The translations under genes and the position numbers were made by a program. From Cohnella phaseoli (GTDB taxonomy: Bacteria; Bacillota; Bacilli; Paenibacillales; Paenibacillaceae): a stretch of 64,000 bases of DNA. The notes below the pieces were generated by a model. That model was not told the origin of the DNA and searched no databases. It saw nothing but the letters and a program-made list of their open reading frames with translations. Below are positions 24,538 to 33,878 of the stretch, piece by piece (position 1 is the stretch's first letter; each line of letters opens with the position of its first letter). Where the stretch lies: NCBI RefSeq assembly GCF_003386235.1, contig NZ_QRDZ01000016.1, positions 62,001 through 126,000 of the forward strand, given 5' to 3'.

Positions 24538-26148
24538 CTAGAGAGCACGAAATAACTGCTTCAAATCTTGAAGCAACAATTCCTGCCGATTGGCCGTGTA
24601 TTCCAGTATAGGCTCTTGCAGCCAATTGCGGTCGGAACCGCGGTACACATTGCGATTGCGTACAGCCCTCAAACCTTTCCAAGCCTCCGTAAGCTGCAGT
24701 CGCTCCCATTCCGCCTGCGACTCACGATCCTTCACGACGGTGACCAGCAGCGTATCCGCATCCAGCTCGGATAGCCGTTCTACCGTTGCAAACTCCGTAA
24801 AAGGAATTTGTTCGACCCCGGCAGCACATGGAATCCTCAGATCGTTATAAAGCACCGATCCGGCGCGCTTGCCCCAAATTTGCATTCCCCGGGCACAGAT
24901 GTTCAGAATTAGCAATCTGCCGCTGCGAAACGCAGACGGGACGATACTTCGCAGCTCTTCGGCCTGCCCTTCATAGCGGTCGAGCCATTGCTCCCCTTCC
25001 TTCTCCCGCTCTATAAACCGGGCAACCTGAATAAGATGCTCTTTCCAGCTTTCTTTGTGCCATCTTAGAAACAAGGTCGGCGCGATTTGCCGCAGTCTGA
25101 TCTTCTCCTCTTCGATGATCATCTCGTCGAGGGCCACGATTCGATCCGGGCAAGCGCGAGTCAAGGCTTGGCGATTAAAACTGTAATCATGGCTGAGCGG
25201 CACCTTGACGTCGAAACGATATTTGCGTCGATAATCGTCAGACCAGCTCTGATCGATCGGAGCCGCGTAAGGAATGATTCCGAGCGTCAGCAATTGGCCG
25301 ACATTAGGCCAGCTATATGCCGCGGTTCGGCATTTCCGACTAGCGATGTAGCTGCTCGGCGAAATCCCGACATGCTTCTTGAACTGACTGCTGAAGTACA
25401 GCGGGTCTTTGTAGCCGACGGTCTCCGACACTTTCCTAAGCGACTCTCCCGCTTCCATGAGCCGCTTAGCCTCGTTCGTTCGCAGCTCGGTCATATACTC
25501 CATAACGCTCTGTCCGAAGCGCTCCTTAAACGATCTCATAAAATAATAGCGGCTCATCCCTGCCTTGTCCGCCAAATCTTCTACAGTCACGGTTTCTCGA
25601 TAAGCGGATTCGAGATAGGCACGCACCCGCTCCAGCGCCTCGCCATGCTCGTCCTGCCTCCGGAACAGCAGGTACAGAAGCTCCAGAAAGCCGGCTTGTC
25701 CGGCAAGACGAGCGATCGGATCGGCGATGCTCCACCCTTCCGCCGTCTTATTACATAACAAGAGCAGTCGCGAGTCGGCGGCCGTACTGAAGCGTCCACG
25801 TTCCGTAAGCCAGCTCGTCGTTCGCTGGATCTCCTCCTCCGGGCCGACCAGATCGAATAAAAAGCGATATTGAGGATAATCGCCTTTCCGTTCGTAGTGC
25901 GTCTCCACACGCTGCCCCGCAGCGACAAAATAAGCCGAGTTGGCCTGTAGAGGATACAGCAAGCCGTCGATCACAATTTTCCCGTAGGATTGCCCGGGTA
26001 CGAAGAGCATGAACGTCGGAGCCGAAGTATACACAATTCGACACGTTTTATTTTCACGTTCGCGAATAGATTCTTTAAGCTGAAACCAGACATTCCCGAG
26101 CCCGCCGCCGATTGGCGCTCCGGCTTCCCGACCTGAATCATGCTCCAT
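24538..26148 (-). CDS. AraC-family regulator with fused siderophore-binding-protein domain (Btr-like)
   Basis: A 536-residue three-part protein. An N-terminal cupin-like AraC sensor (about 30-140) is followed by two AraC helix-turn-helix motifs (about 180-275: VEDLADKAGMSRYYFMRSFKERFGQ and LRKVSETVGYKDPLYFSSQFKKHVG), then a cytoplasmic TroA/FecB-like domain (about 285-536). This is the plan of B. subtilis Btr, which activates siderophore uptake genes on binding the iron-siderophore. It is upstream of, and in the same direction as, the siderophore-binding protein, which is its likely target. The 100-bp gap holds the Fur box. Its cupin and binding domain make direct sensing of an imported siderophore likely. 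Confidence 0.9.
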   Translation of the reverse strand: MEHDSGREAGAPIGGGLGNVWFQLKESIRERENKTCRIVYTSAPTFMLFVPGQSYGKIVIDGLLYPLQANSAYFVAAGQRVETHYERKGDYPQYRFLFDLVGPEEEIQRTTSWLTERGRFSTAADSRLLLLCNKTAEGWSIADPIARLAGQAGFLELLYLLFRRQDEHGEALERVRAYLESAYRETVTVEDLADKAGMSRYYFMRSFKERFGQSVMEYMTELRTNEAKRLMEAGESLRKVSETVGYKDPLYFSSQFKKHVGISPSSYIASRKCRTAAYSWPNVGQLLTLGIIPYAAPIDQSWSDDYRRKYRFDVKVPLSHDYSFNRQALTRACPDRIVALDEMIIEEEKIRLRQIAPTLFLRWHKESWKEHLIQVARFIEREKEGEQWLDRYEGQAEELRSIVPSAFRSGRLLILNICARGMQIWGKRAGSVLYNDLRIPCAAGVEQIPFTEFATVERLSELDADTLLVTVVKDRESQAEWERLQLTEAWKGLRAVRNRNVYRGSDRNWLQEPILEYTANRQELLLQDLKQLFRAL

Positions 26149-26184
26149 ACGGGCTCCCCTCCCCCCTTCATCTAAAATAGATCA

Positions 26185-27306
26185 CTAATATTCGTGTCGC
26201 TTCTCCCAAATCCGGCGCAATTTATCCGAAGGTTGGAGACCCAACTCCTGAAGCAATAATTGCGAATAACGCTCATAGGAGCTATGAAGAGATTGCCGAT
26301 CCCCCATAGCTACAAGAGTCGTCAGCAGCAGAAGATTGCACTCTTCGTCGAATTCATTGTGAGACACCAGTCTTCGCGCGATTCGAGCCGCCTCCCGATA
26401 CTGCTCTCGGTTTAACAACCGATTGACGAGAAGCTTGGCGAAGGAATCGTAGACGAGCACTAGTCGTGAACGCTCCGCGGTCACCCACATATACGACTTG
26501 TCCTCGAACAGCTCGCCCGCAAAGCGCTTTTCCAATTCAACCGCGGCTTCTTCCTCTCCCGGTTCAATGGAGGACAGCTTCTCGACCCCCTGCTCGAATT
26601 GAATAAAGTCGACATCCATCTGGCTCAAGTCAACGCGATACTGCTCCGGCGTGGACAGAATCGCCTCTTTGCATCCGTGCTGCGACAACGCCTTTCTCAG
26701 CTGATAGGCCGCTGTATTAAGATAAACCTCGGCATTTTTAAGCGGCATATCCGGGAACATATCCTCTAGAATGCGGGCTCTAGATACGTTGCGACCTCTA
26801 TGTACCAGCAAATAAGCGAATAGCTCCGCACTTCTCCGGGATATCCATTTTACTTCTCCCGCTTGCCGACTGGAAACCTCGAAGCCTCCCAATCCGCGAA
26901 CCGTTAGACCTTGAGGAGCGCGGCTTTCCGTTTCTCCGGAAGAAGCGCTTCGTCTGCCAAGCGCTCTGGCAATAGTCTGCTCCAGTCGCGTACCGGAAAT
27001 CGGCTTGACCATATAATCCAGCGGATATACATCGTAAGCCGGTATCGCATATTCCGTGTGCGATGTCGTAAACACAATGTCCGCGTCGGCACGTAACGCA
27101 CGCAATCCCCGCGCCAGCTCCAGCCCATTATCTTCGCCGATCTGGATATCCAGGAAGGCAAGATCCACCTGATTGTCTCGAACGAACTGCAGAGCCTCCG
27201 CCGCGTCCTGAAAGCTCCCGACCAATTCTATGCCTTCCGACTTGGATAGCAGCCGCTTCATGGCGAGCAGCATTGCCGGTTCATCATCGACGACAAGAAC
27301 TCTCAT
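26185..27306 (-). CDS. Response regulator: receiver, winged helix and BTAD (SARP-like)
   Basis: A 373-residue regulator. The receiver (1-125) has VVDDEP, the phospho-accepting Asp53 (AFLDIQ), TTSHTEYAI and the conserved Lys in YMVKPIS. Next is an OmpR-like winged helix around LTVRGLGGFEVSSR ... WISRRSAELFAYLLVHRGRNVSRARILEDMFPD, then a bacterial transcriptional activation domain (about 250-373, TPR-like helices). Start ATG 27306 is chosen because AAGGAAGG precedes it; a longer frame to 27372 exists. Its start overlaps the kinase stop, so the two are translationally coupled. Regulators of this plan in Firmicutes are little studied; the target genes are unknown. Confidence 0.9.
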   Translation of the reverse strand: MRVLVVDDEPAMLLAMKRLLSKSEGIELVGSFQDAAEALQFVRDNQVDLAFLDIQIGEDNGLELARGLRALRADADIVFTTSHTEYAIPAYDVYPLDYMVKPISGTRLEQTIARALGRRSASSGETESRAPQGLTVRGLGGFEVSSRQAGEVKWISRRSAELFAYLLVHRGRNVSRARILEDMFPDMPLKNAEVYLNTAAYQLRKALSQHGCKEAILSTPEQYRVDLSQMDVDFIQFEQGVEKLSSIEPGEEEAAVELEKRFAGELFEDKSYMWVTAERSRLVLVYDSFAKLLVNRLLNREQYREAARIARRLVSHNEFDEECNLLLLTTLVAMGDRQSLHSSYERYSQLLLQELGLQPSDKLRRIWEKRHEY

Positions 27307-29030
27307 CCTTCCTTTCCTCCCCTCACGGTAAAATAAAATACGCTCCCTTGCCCTGCGCGGCTTTCCGCCCACATTTTCCCGCCGCTTCGCTCCACGAACT
27401 GCCGACTGACCAGCAGTCCGAGTCCGGTTCCCCGCTCCCCCGCCGTACCGAGCAACGAGTTTAACGCCTTCTCTTCGAACAAGCGCAGAACTTGCTTTTC
27501 ATCCATTCCCACTCCGTTATCGCTAACGGAGATAGTCGCCAATTCATCGGATACCCGGGCGCTTACGCGAACGGAGCCTCCTGTTCTCGTAAATTTAACG
27601 GCATTGGATAACAGGTTGCGCAAAACCAGGCCCAATACTTCCCGGTCGGCATATACGCGAGTACCGGCAGGGATCGCGTTCTTCATCTCAATCTGCTTGG
27701 CTTCGCTCTGTGCCCGCAGCATATGGCAGCAATCCTCTGCGACTTCGGACAACTCCAGCCATTGCGGACGTAGCGCCATATCTTCCCGTTGGCTGCGAAA
27801 CCACTCCAGCAGATTGTTCGTCATTCCCAGCGTTTGGCGAATCTGATCCCCCAGCATCCCAACAATTTCCCGGTGCTCCTCGTCGAACCGGTTTTGATCC
27901 TCCTCCAGCATCGCGATCAGTTGGTACTGAGAAGCAAGCGGGCTACGAATATCGTGCGATACGATCGTAAACAACTGGTCCTTCATCCGGTTTAACTGCG
28001 CAATCTGCTCCAGATGCTTCTCTTTCTCCGTGACATCCACGACAAGAGAGACGCTGCCTTGCTTGCGCAGACGATGCACGGGATAGACGTTGACGTTGTA
28101 AATTTTCCTTTCCCCGTCTAGCCAAGCCTCAATTGTGGCCCGCCCCTCCTGCATGGACTCGCACAAACGCCGCCATTCCGGCCATGGTTCCAGCAGTTCC
28201 TTCACGTCCCGGCCGGAAATCTCCGTATGTCCCATACCCGCGAACCATCGCGACGCTTGTTTATTGCTGTCGATGATTTTTCCCGAAGCATTGGTAATAA
28301 CGATACTTTCCTGAAGCGTATCGAGAACGATCGTTCTGGCGAAAGGGACAACCGCGAAAAACTTAATCCTCAGCATAATAACGAGCATCAACATCCCCGT
28401 AAATCCGCAGTAAACCGATAACGAAAGCAGCCAGGGCGACCATTCGGGCTGTATAAGCCTGGCAACCTCCAGTGCGAACGGAAACATGCTGAGAAACAGA
28501 ACCCACATTCCAGGCTTGCGAAAATCGCTGCGGATATTCCGTATATATTGGAATAGAAAGAAGACGCCCCCTACGATGATGCTGAAACATAGAAGACCGA
28601 ACGCAATGGAATAGACAGTCCGGGAAGTCACCAAGTGACCATTTATGAGCTCTATGAGACGGTAGATCACATGAAGCTCGGAGTCAAACCAAGACAGCAA
28701 AGACCAGAGCGCGAATACGGAAAACAGCGCAACTCTCCAGATCGGCTTGACCAGTTTCTCCCGACCGACCAACTGATAGACAAAGAGAATAAAGCAAGGC
28801 ACGATAAAATTCAGCGCCGTGCTTTGAAGATGGCGAAAAATCAGCTTATCCATTAATAAATAGCTGCTTTTCTCCATAATGATGCTGGCGGAGTAGATCA
28901 TTCGACAGGCGATCAGGCCGATAAGATAGCTGACTCCGCGTTCTTTTCTATACCCGTATACGAAAAATAAAATGATGCCCGACATGACCACCGAAGCGGA
29001 CATCAGAATAAGTTCAATTGTGGGATTCAT
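27303..29030 (-). CDS. Sensor histidine kinase with N-terminal 7TM domain and PAS
   Basis: A 575-residue membrane kinase. Seven hydrophobic segments occupy about residues 5-220 (the 7TM histidine-kinase sensor domain), followed by a PAS domain (about 240-345), HisKA with the phospho-accepting His359 (IVSHDIRSPLASQ) and a HATPase_c domain with N box NLLSNAVKF, DNGVGM and GTGLGLLVS. It feeds the SARP-like regulator, whose start overlaps its stop. The signal is unknown. A terminator-like hairpin at 29063-29112 separates it from the upstream surface protein. No good ribosome site is visible before ATG 29030 (only TTGAAG). Confidence 0.92.
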   Translation of the reverse strand: MNPTIELILMSASVVMSGIILFFVYGYRKERGVSYLIGLIACRMIYSASIIMEKSSYLLMDKLIFRHLQSTALNFIVPCFILFVYQLVGREKLVKPIWRVALFSVFALWSLLSWFDSELHVIYRLIELINGHLVTSRTVYSIAFGLLCFSIIVGGVFFLFQYIRNIRSDFRKPGMWVLFLSMFPFALEVARLIQPEWSPWLLSLSVYCGFTGMLMLVIMLRIKFFAVVPFARTIVLDTLQESIVITNASGKIIDSNKQASRWFAGMGHTEISGRDVKELLEPWPEWRRLCESMQEGRATIEAWLDGERKIYNVNVYPVHRLRKQGSVSLVVDVTEKEKHLEQIAQLNRMKDQLFTIVSHDIRSPLASQYQLIAMLEEDQNRFDEEHREIVGMLGDQIRQTLGMTNNLLEWFRSQREDMALRPQWLELSEVAEDCCHMLRAQSEAKQIEMKNAIPAGTRVYADREVLGLVLRNLLSNAVKFTRTGGSVRVSARVSDELATISVSDNGVGMDEKQVLRLFEEKALNSLLGTAGERGTGLGLLVSRQFVERSGGKMWAESRAGQGSVFYFTVRGGKEG

Positions 29031-29062
29031 GCTTCAAGTATACCATTTCAGAAATCGACAAA

Positions 29063-29112
29063 AAAAGACCGGCCCGCAACGTCATATAGAATGACGCGCT
29101 AGACCGATCTGT
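29063..29112. terminator. Terminator hairpin, copy A of a near-duplicate element
   Basis: AGACCGGCCCGCAACGTCAT...ATGACGCGCTAGACCGATCT forms an interrupted stem. An A run precedes it, i.e. a T run for minus-strand transcripts ending from 29136. It closely resembles the hairpin at 33783-33834. Confidence 0.65.
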
Positions 29113-29135
29113 ACAAATTTCATGTGCGCTTGGCA

Positions 29136-32115
29136 CTAATAAAGCAACTTCCACAGCCTTAGAAGGACAACCGCGGCTTCGGCTCTCGTCGTAACCTCTT
29201 CCGGCGCGAACCGATTGCCCGACCGTCTGGTCAGCACCCCGCGCTCGCGTGCGGCCTCGACATACCCAATTCGGAATGCCGGACTCATCGGAAAAGTAAC
29301 CGCCCCCCTTGCTTCCGACCTGCCATTTCATTGCTCTGGAAACCATCGCGGCCATTTCGGAGCGGCTTACCGTCTGTACCGGTTTAAGCGTTCCATCGGG
29401 ATAGCCCGTCAGAATTCCTTTGCCCACCGCTGTTCGAATCGCTTGAACCGCCCATTTCGGCGTGCTGTCGCTATCGCTGAACGATAGAGCGCCCGCATCG
29501 TTGTCGATCTCGATCTGGAGTGTACGGAGCAGCATGACCGCGAACTCCGTTCGCGTGACTGCGGCATTCGGCATGAAGATGCGCGGACTCATTCCCTCTA
29601 CAATTCCCAGTTCGGCTGCTTCGCAGATCTCCTTCTTCGCCCAGTGCTTCTGAATATCCGTAAAGGAACATTCTGGCGCTTGAGGTTCAGTAACCGACTC
29701 GCTCTGACGAGTCAGGGAAATCGTATAACTCTTGCTGGTACCGTCCTCCGCCGTCACAATCACATCCAATACGTTCTTCCCCGCTTTCAACGGCAACGTC
29801 CCGCTCGCGCTTCCGCTGGCGACCGTCTCCAGCCCACCGCCATTCACCCTTACCTGAACGGTTGCTTTCTTATCCTCCAATATTGGAGTTAGGCTAATAC
29901 CGTCTATAGAGTTTGCCACGCTGGACGTATAGCCGAGTATGCTTGGAGTGAATGCAGGGTTTAACGCAGTTCCCCCTGTCAGGCTTAATTCGCTAAGATT
30001 TGCATTCGCGCTGCGCGAAGGAATCATGCCACCTCCTGCGCTAGACGGTGGGGACTGGCGTGTTACGTTTACCGTATACGACTGAACAGTCGTACCATCC
30101 TGCGCAGTCACAATCACTTCGATCGTATTAAGGCCTGTATTCAGAGGCAACGCGCTACTCTCGGCACCGCCTGCTACGGCTTCCGATGCGCCGCCATTCA
30201 CCCGAACCGCTATCGTTGCCGTCGCATCCGCGACCGGTGTTATACGAATGCTGTTTTGACTATAAGGCACATTCGACGTGTAGTCAGACGTACCCGCGCT
30301 GAAAGAAGGACTAAGCGCCACGCCTCCAGAAAGGCTGAGCCCGCTGAGACTCGCTTCTGTATTTGGATCGCGCGTCACGTCTATCGTATACGTCTGAGCG
30401 GTTGTTCCATCCTGCGCAGTCACGGTCACTTCGATCGTATTGAGGCCTAAGTTCAACGGTAAGTCGCTGCTTGTACCACCGCCCGCTACAGCCTCCGGCG
30501 CACCGCCGTTCACCCGAACCGCTACTGTAGCCGTCGTATCCGCAACTGGCGTTACACGAATGCTGTTCTGACTATACGGCACACTCGCTGTGTAGCCAGG
30601 CGTACCCGCACTGAAAGATGGGCTGAGCGCTACGCCCCCCGACAAACCGAGTCCACTGAGATTCGCATCTGTGTTTGGGCCGCGCGTCACGTCTATTGTA
30701 TACGTTTGAATAGTCGTACCATCCTGCGCGGTAACCACCACTTCAATCTTATTCGCACCTACATTTAACGGCAAGGCGCTGCTCTCCATCCCGCTGTCTA
30801 CCGACTCAGGCGCGCCGCCGCCATACACTTGTGCCGTAACCGTAGCTGTCGCATCGGATAAGGTTGGAATTACACTTATCCCATACACACTATAGCCCAC
30901 ACTCGACGTATAACTGAACGTGCTCGTACCGAATGGCGTATCAAGTACCGCCCCCCCTGACAGGCTCAGATTTTGCAGGTCCGCATTTCTATGATTGCCC
31001 AAAAGAACGTGGAGATGATTAAAATTCTGGGTAACAAACGCGAGATCCAATACGCTATCGCCGTTAAAGTCCGAGCTAACCATATTAAATATTGAACCAA
31101 TACCGAGAGGGTAAGTAGTTGCTGTTTCAAACGTTCCATCGCCAATGCCAGAGAAGATCGAAAGGTTCGATGATCCGAAATTTCCAACTATAATGTCGAT
31201 TTCCCCATCGCCTACGAAATCTCCGATTAAGATAGCTCGCGGATCAGCGCTTCTAGTAGATTGGTTAACCCTATTTTGAAAAGTACCGTCGCCATTTCCC
31301 AATAAAATAGAAATAGAGCCAGATGAGTTAACCGCGACCAAATCCAAGTGTCCGTCCTTATTCAAATCGGCGGTAGCTACTCTTTGCGTGTATTGCGAGG
31401 TTGAATAATCTACTTTCGGAGCAAAGGTTCCGTCGCCATTCCCTAATAAAACACTAACTTTTTGGTCGACAAAAGCGCTAACCGCGAGATCCGGATTGCC
31501 ATCCGCATTGAAATCGCCAATCGCAATTTGAGAGGTCCCCGCCGCGGCAGCAACATTCACAATAGGTTCAAAGGTCCCGTCGCCATTTCCTATCATAATG
31601 AACACACTGCTCCCTCCAAGAGGGGACACCCCCAAGTCCATTATTCCATCCTTATTGAAATCAGCCGAAACAATATAGTGAACAGATCTGCCCACAGGGA
31701 TAACCATTGCGCTCGCAAAGGTTCCGTCACCATTTCCTAATAAAATTGAAACTGAATTCGAACTCCAGTTCACGGTTGCCACATCAACGTTGCCATCTCT
31801 ATTAAAATCCGCGTTCGTAATCGCAATAGCCGTTCCCCCGGCATTGGATGTGGTATGAGATCCGAAAGTCCCATCCCCGTTGCCATTCCAAACGGTAACT
31901 GAGGAACCGTCAAAACCTGCAACTGCAAAATCAAGATAGCTATCATTATTAAAATCAGCAATAGTCACATCATTGCCTGAACCGGCCGCCGAATATCTGG
32001 TTTCGCCTTGAAAGGGGCCTGCATAGGATTGCAAAGGCGTTAACATCGTAACCAGCAACAGGATAGCTAGAGCGGTTAAAGTTAAATGAAACTTACGATT
32101 TACTCGAATTTCCAT
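29136..32115 (-). CDS. VCBS/FG-GAP, cadherin-like and SLH surface protein, with a C-terminal frameshift
   Basis: About 990 residues expected. A signal peptide (TPLQSYAG) is followed by seven to eight VCBS/FG-GAP repeats (DFNNDSYLDFAVAG..., GNGDGTF motifs; about 35-380), four cadherin-like beta-sandwich repeats of about 104 residues (LSLSGGxxL...YTSSV...VNGGAPE, about 385-800) and SLH motifs at the C-terminus. The third SLH is broken: after IPNW (near 29262-29268) the frame changes. In the correct frame YVEAARERGVLT ... LRLWKLLY continues to the stop at 29136. The uncorrected frame runs on to 29014 with unrelated residues, overlapping the kinase gene. A real indel or a sequencing error cannot be told apart. 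The layout suggests a wall-anchored adhesin. Confidence 0.85.
30055..30690 (-). repeat. 312-bp repeats in the cadherin-like domains
   Basis: The second and third cadherin-like repeats are near-identical over about 312 bp (104 residues) each; shared marks include the LSGGVALSPSFSAGT and VPYSQNSIR coding blocks starting 312 bp apart (30251 and 30563). The first and fourth copies are more diverged. This indicates recent duplication within the gene. Confidence 0.75.
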
Positions 32116-32221
32116 TCATAGATCCTCTTTTCTACTGTGTTTAAATGGGGGGAAATGTATCAGTCCCAACCAACTTATCAGAGCCCAATGAAAGAGGAAT
32201 GAAAGAAATCCGAGCCGCCCC

Positions 32222-33130
32222 TTATTCTCCGATCAACACAAATGCGATTTCTATCAGGCGCTCCTGCGACATTTTTTCGGCAGAGAGGTCGTCCAGACGA
32301 TAATAGGCGTACTGATCCCCTTCGCCCTCTCCCCAAGCCAAGCGCTGCGAAGCACTGTCCCGCTCTTTTAAGTAGAAGACTTCCCGCGCGCCGATTTGAA
32401 CCTTTTTCATCTCCAGCTCGTTCATTTCGTCTGTAAAAATAGCCCGATCCGGCACATTAGTCCATACGCTTAACGAGACTTTATCCCCGCGGTCATTCTT
32501 GTAGCTCGCATAATACCCCGTGATCTCGCCAAGCGGAATCGTCCGATAGCTTAATTCCTCGAAAGTTTTAGAGTCCGCCCAATCCTTCTCGTCCGCGACT
32601 TCCCATCTAAGATCATGCACAAGCGAGCCCGATTGAAAAACAAAACCGTTTCCGAGTTCATTCAACGGCTTACGCCGATCGATTTCTGCGGCAAATTGCG
32701 AAAAGTCGGTATACTGCCGTTCGTTTGCTAGACCGATATAGCGATTCTGGTCCTTCAAGTAAAACACGGCCGCCTCTCCTTCAGCCAACAGGCTCCGCAA
32801 TGCTCCCGTATCGACCTCATCGACAGACTCGTCACCCGGCATGAAGCCTCTATATTCCAGAGCAACCGAACCATCCGGAGCAAAAATCTTCCAGGATTCC
32901 ATCGCATAGCCGAAGCCGCAGGCAAAGAGGACCGCCGCTACGATTAAGGAAATGCGCCATGCACCCATCCGGCCTGACTTCTTCCCCGATGAAATAACCA
33001 ACTGCGATTGCTCGGCCCGACTTCTGCTACGAACTTCCGCCATAATCCGTTCCGTTCTATCGATTCGGGGCAGTCGCTCTTTCAGCGATGTCAGATTCGC
33101 TTGCCAATCGATAGGTTGACTCTTCCTCAT
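32222..33130 (-). CDS. Membrane anti-sigma-like protein paired with ECF sigma factor
   Basis: A 302-residue protein with one membrane span near residue 60-80, a short basic cytoplasmic N-terminus (TSLKERLPRIDRTERIMAEV) and a 220-residue extracellular domain. It follows the ECF sigma gene with an overlap of about 70 bp in another frame, a common layout for sigma/anti-sigma pairs. I do not recognise the extracellular domain, which has two repeat-like blocks (RYIGLANERQYTDF, YASYKNDRGDKVSLSVW). Start ATG 33130 fits a GGAGG box at nine bases; 33139 lies too close to it. The anti-sigma function is inferred from position and topology. Confidence 0.75.
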   Translation of the reverse strand: MRKSQPIDWQANLTSLKERLPRIDRTERIMAEVRSRSRAEQSQLVISSGKKSGRMGAWRISLIVAAVLFACGFGYAMESWKIFAPDGSVALEYRGFMPGDESVDEVDTGALRSLLAEGEAAVFYLKDQNRYIGLANERQYTDFSQFAAEIDRRKPLNELGNGFVFQSGSLVHDLRWEVADEKDWADSKTFEELSYRTIPLGEITGYYASYKNDRGDKVSLSVWTNVPDRAIFTDEMNELEMKKVQIGAREVFYLKERDSASQRLAWGEGEGDQYAYYRLDDLSAEKMSQERLIEIAFVLIGE

Positions 33131-33698
33131 CTTCTCCATCCTCCATTTTTCCCCAGATTCTTCTTAGCTTGGCTAGAGCTCGCTCCACCCTTTTGCGCAA
33201 GGCCGACGACGATTGGGGAAAAATCTGTCCGATCTCCTCGTAGGATTTTCCCTCCATCACCCGGAGCACAACCAGCGATCGTTCATCAACCGATAGCCGC
33301 CGAAGCGCCCGCTCGCTTTGCACCAGCACTTCCTTCCGTCTCGCAACCGCATACCCTTCATCCGCATGATCCTGACTGAGCGGTTTGAGCAGTCTGGCCA
33401 ACAACGCCGATCTTTTCCGCTTGCGGAGCAGGTTTAGGCAATGATGATAGGCCATCTTGTACAGCCATGCCGAGAAAGATTGACTGTAGGCATACAGCGC
33501 CAACTTCTCGTAAGCTTTGATCAGCACGTCCTGTACCGCATCCTCCGCTTCTTCCCGCTGCATGAGGAGATGATAACAATAGACGTACAAGCGCTGCTGA
33601 TACCTCTCAATCAGTTCCGCGTACAGCTCCACTTGCCCTTCCCTAACGGCACGAATCAGCATTTCGTCGGAAGCCTCGCACATTCGCTCCTGGTTCAT
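33057..33698 (-). CDS. ECF-type RNA polymerase sigma factor
   Basis: A 213-residue sigma-70 region 2/4 protein. Region 2 covers about 15-90 (YAELIERYQQRLYVYCYHLL, EEAEDAVQDVLIKAYEKL, FSAWLYKMAYHHCLNLLRKRKR) and region 4 about 115-175 (LSVDERSLVVLRVMEGKSYEEIGQIF, SSALRKRVERALAKLR). A strong AGGAGGG box precedes ATG 33698. It is cotranscribed with the membrane protein at 32222-33130. Such pairs respond to envelope stress; the regulon is unknown, and I could not confirm an autoregulated promoter upstream. Confidence 0.92.
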   Translation of the reverse strand: MNQERMCEASDEMLIRAVREGQVELYAELIERYQQRLYVYCYHLLMQREEAEDAVQDVLIKAYEKLALYAYSQSFSAWLYKMAYHHCLNLLRKRKRSALLARLLKPLSQDHADEGYAVARRKEVLVQSERALRRLSVDERSLVVLRVMEGKSYEEIGQIFPQSSSALRKRVERALAKLRRIWGKMEDGEDEEESTYRLASESDIAERATAPNR

Positions 33699-33782
33699 CG
33701 CTTTCCCTCCTTCCGTTTTCGTCTATATAACACCCCGGTTGGCTTTTTGTGACTGTTTGTTTTAATTATAGAAGAGGTCGAT

Positions 33783-33834
33783 AAAAAGACCGGCCTGCAA
33801 CGTCACTGAGAATGACGCAATCGACCGGTCTGTT
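33783..33834. terminator. Terminator hairpin, copy B of a near-duplicate element
   Basis: AGACCGGCCTGCAACGTCA ... TGACGCAATCGACCGGTCT gives an interrupted stem with A run before and TTTT after, so it can work on both strands. It follows the stop of the DUF4261 gene at 33879 (minus strand). About four fifths of its positions match the hairpin at 29063-29112. Confidence 0.75.
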
Positions 33835-33878
33835 TTAATAATCCGCCTGCTTGACGTATACCTGCACAGGCTCAATCT

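Noticed and set aside
29014-29135. Extra 40 residues of the VCBS protein overlapping the kinase gene
   Set aside because: They arise from reading past the frameshift; the correct frame ends at 29136.
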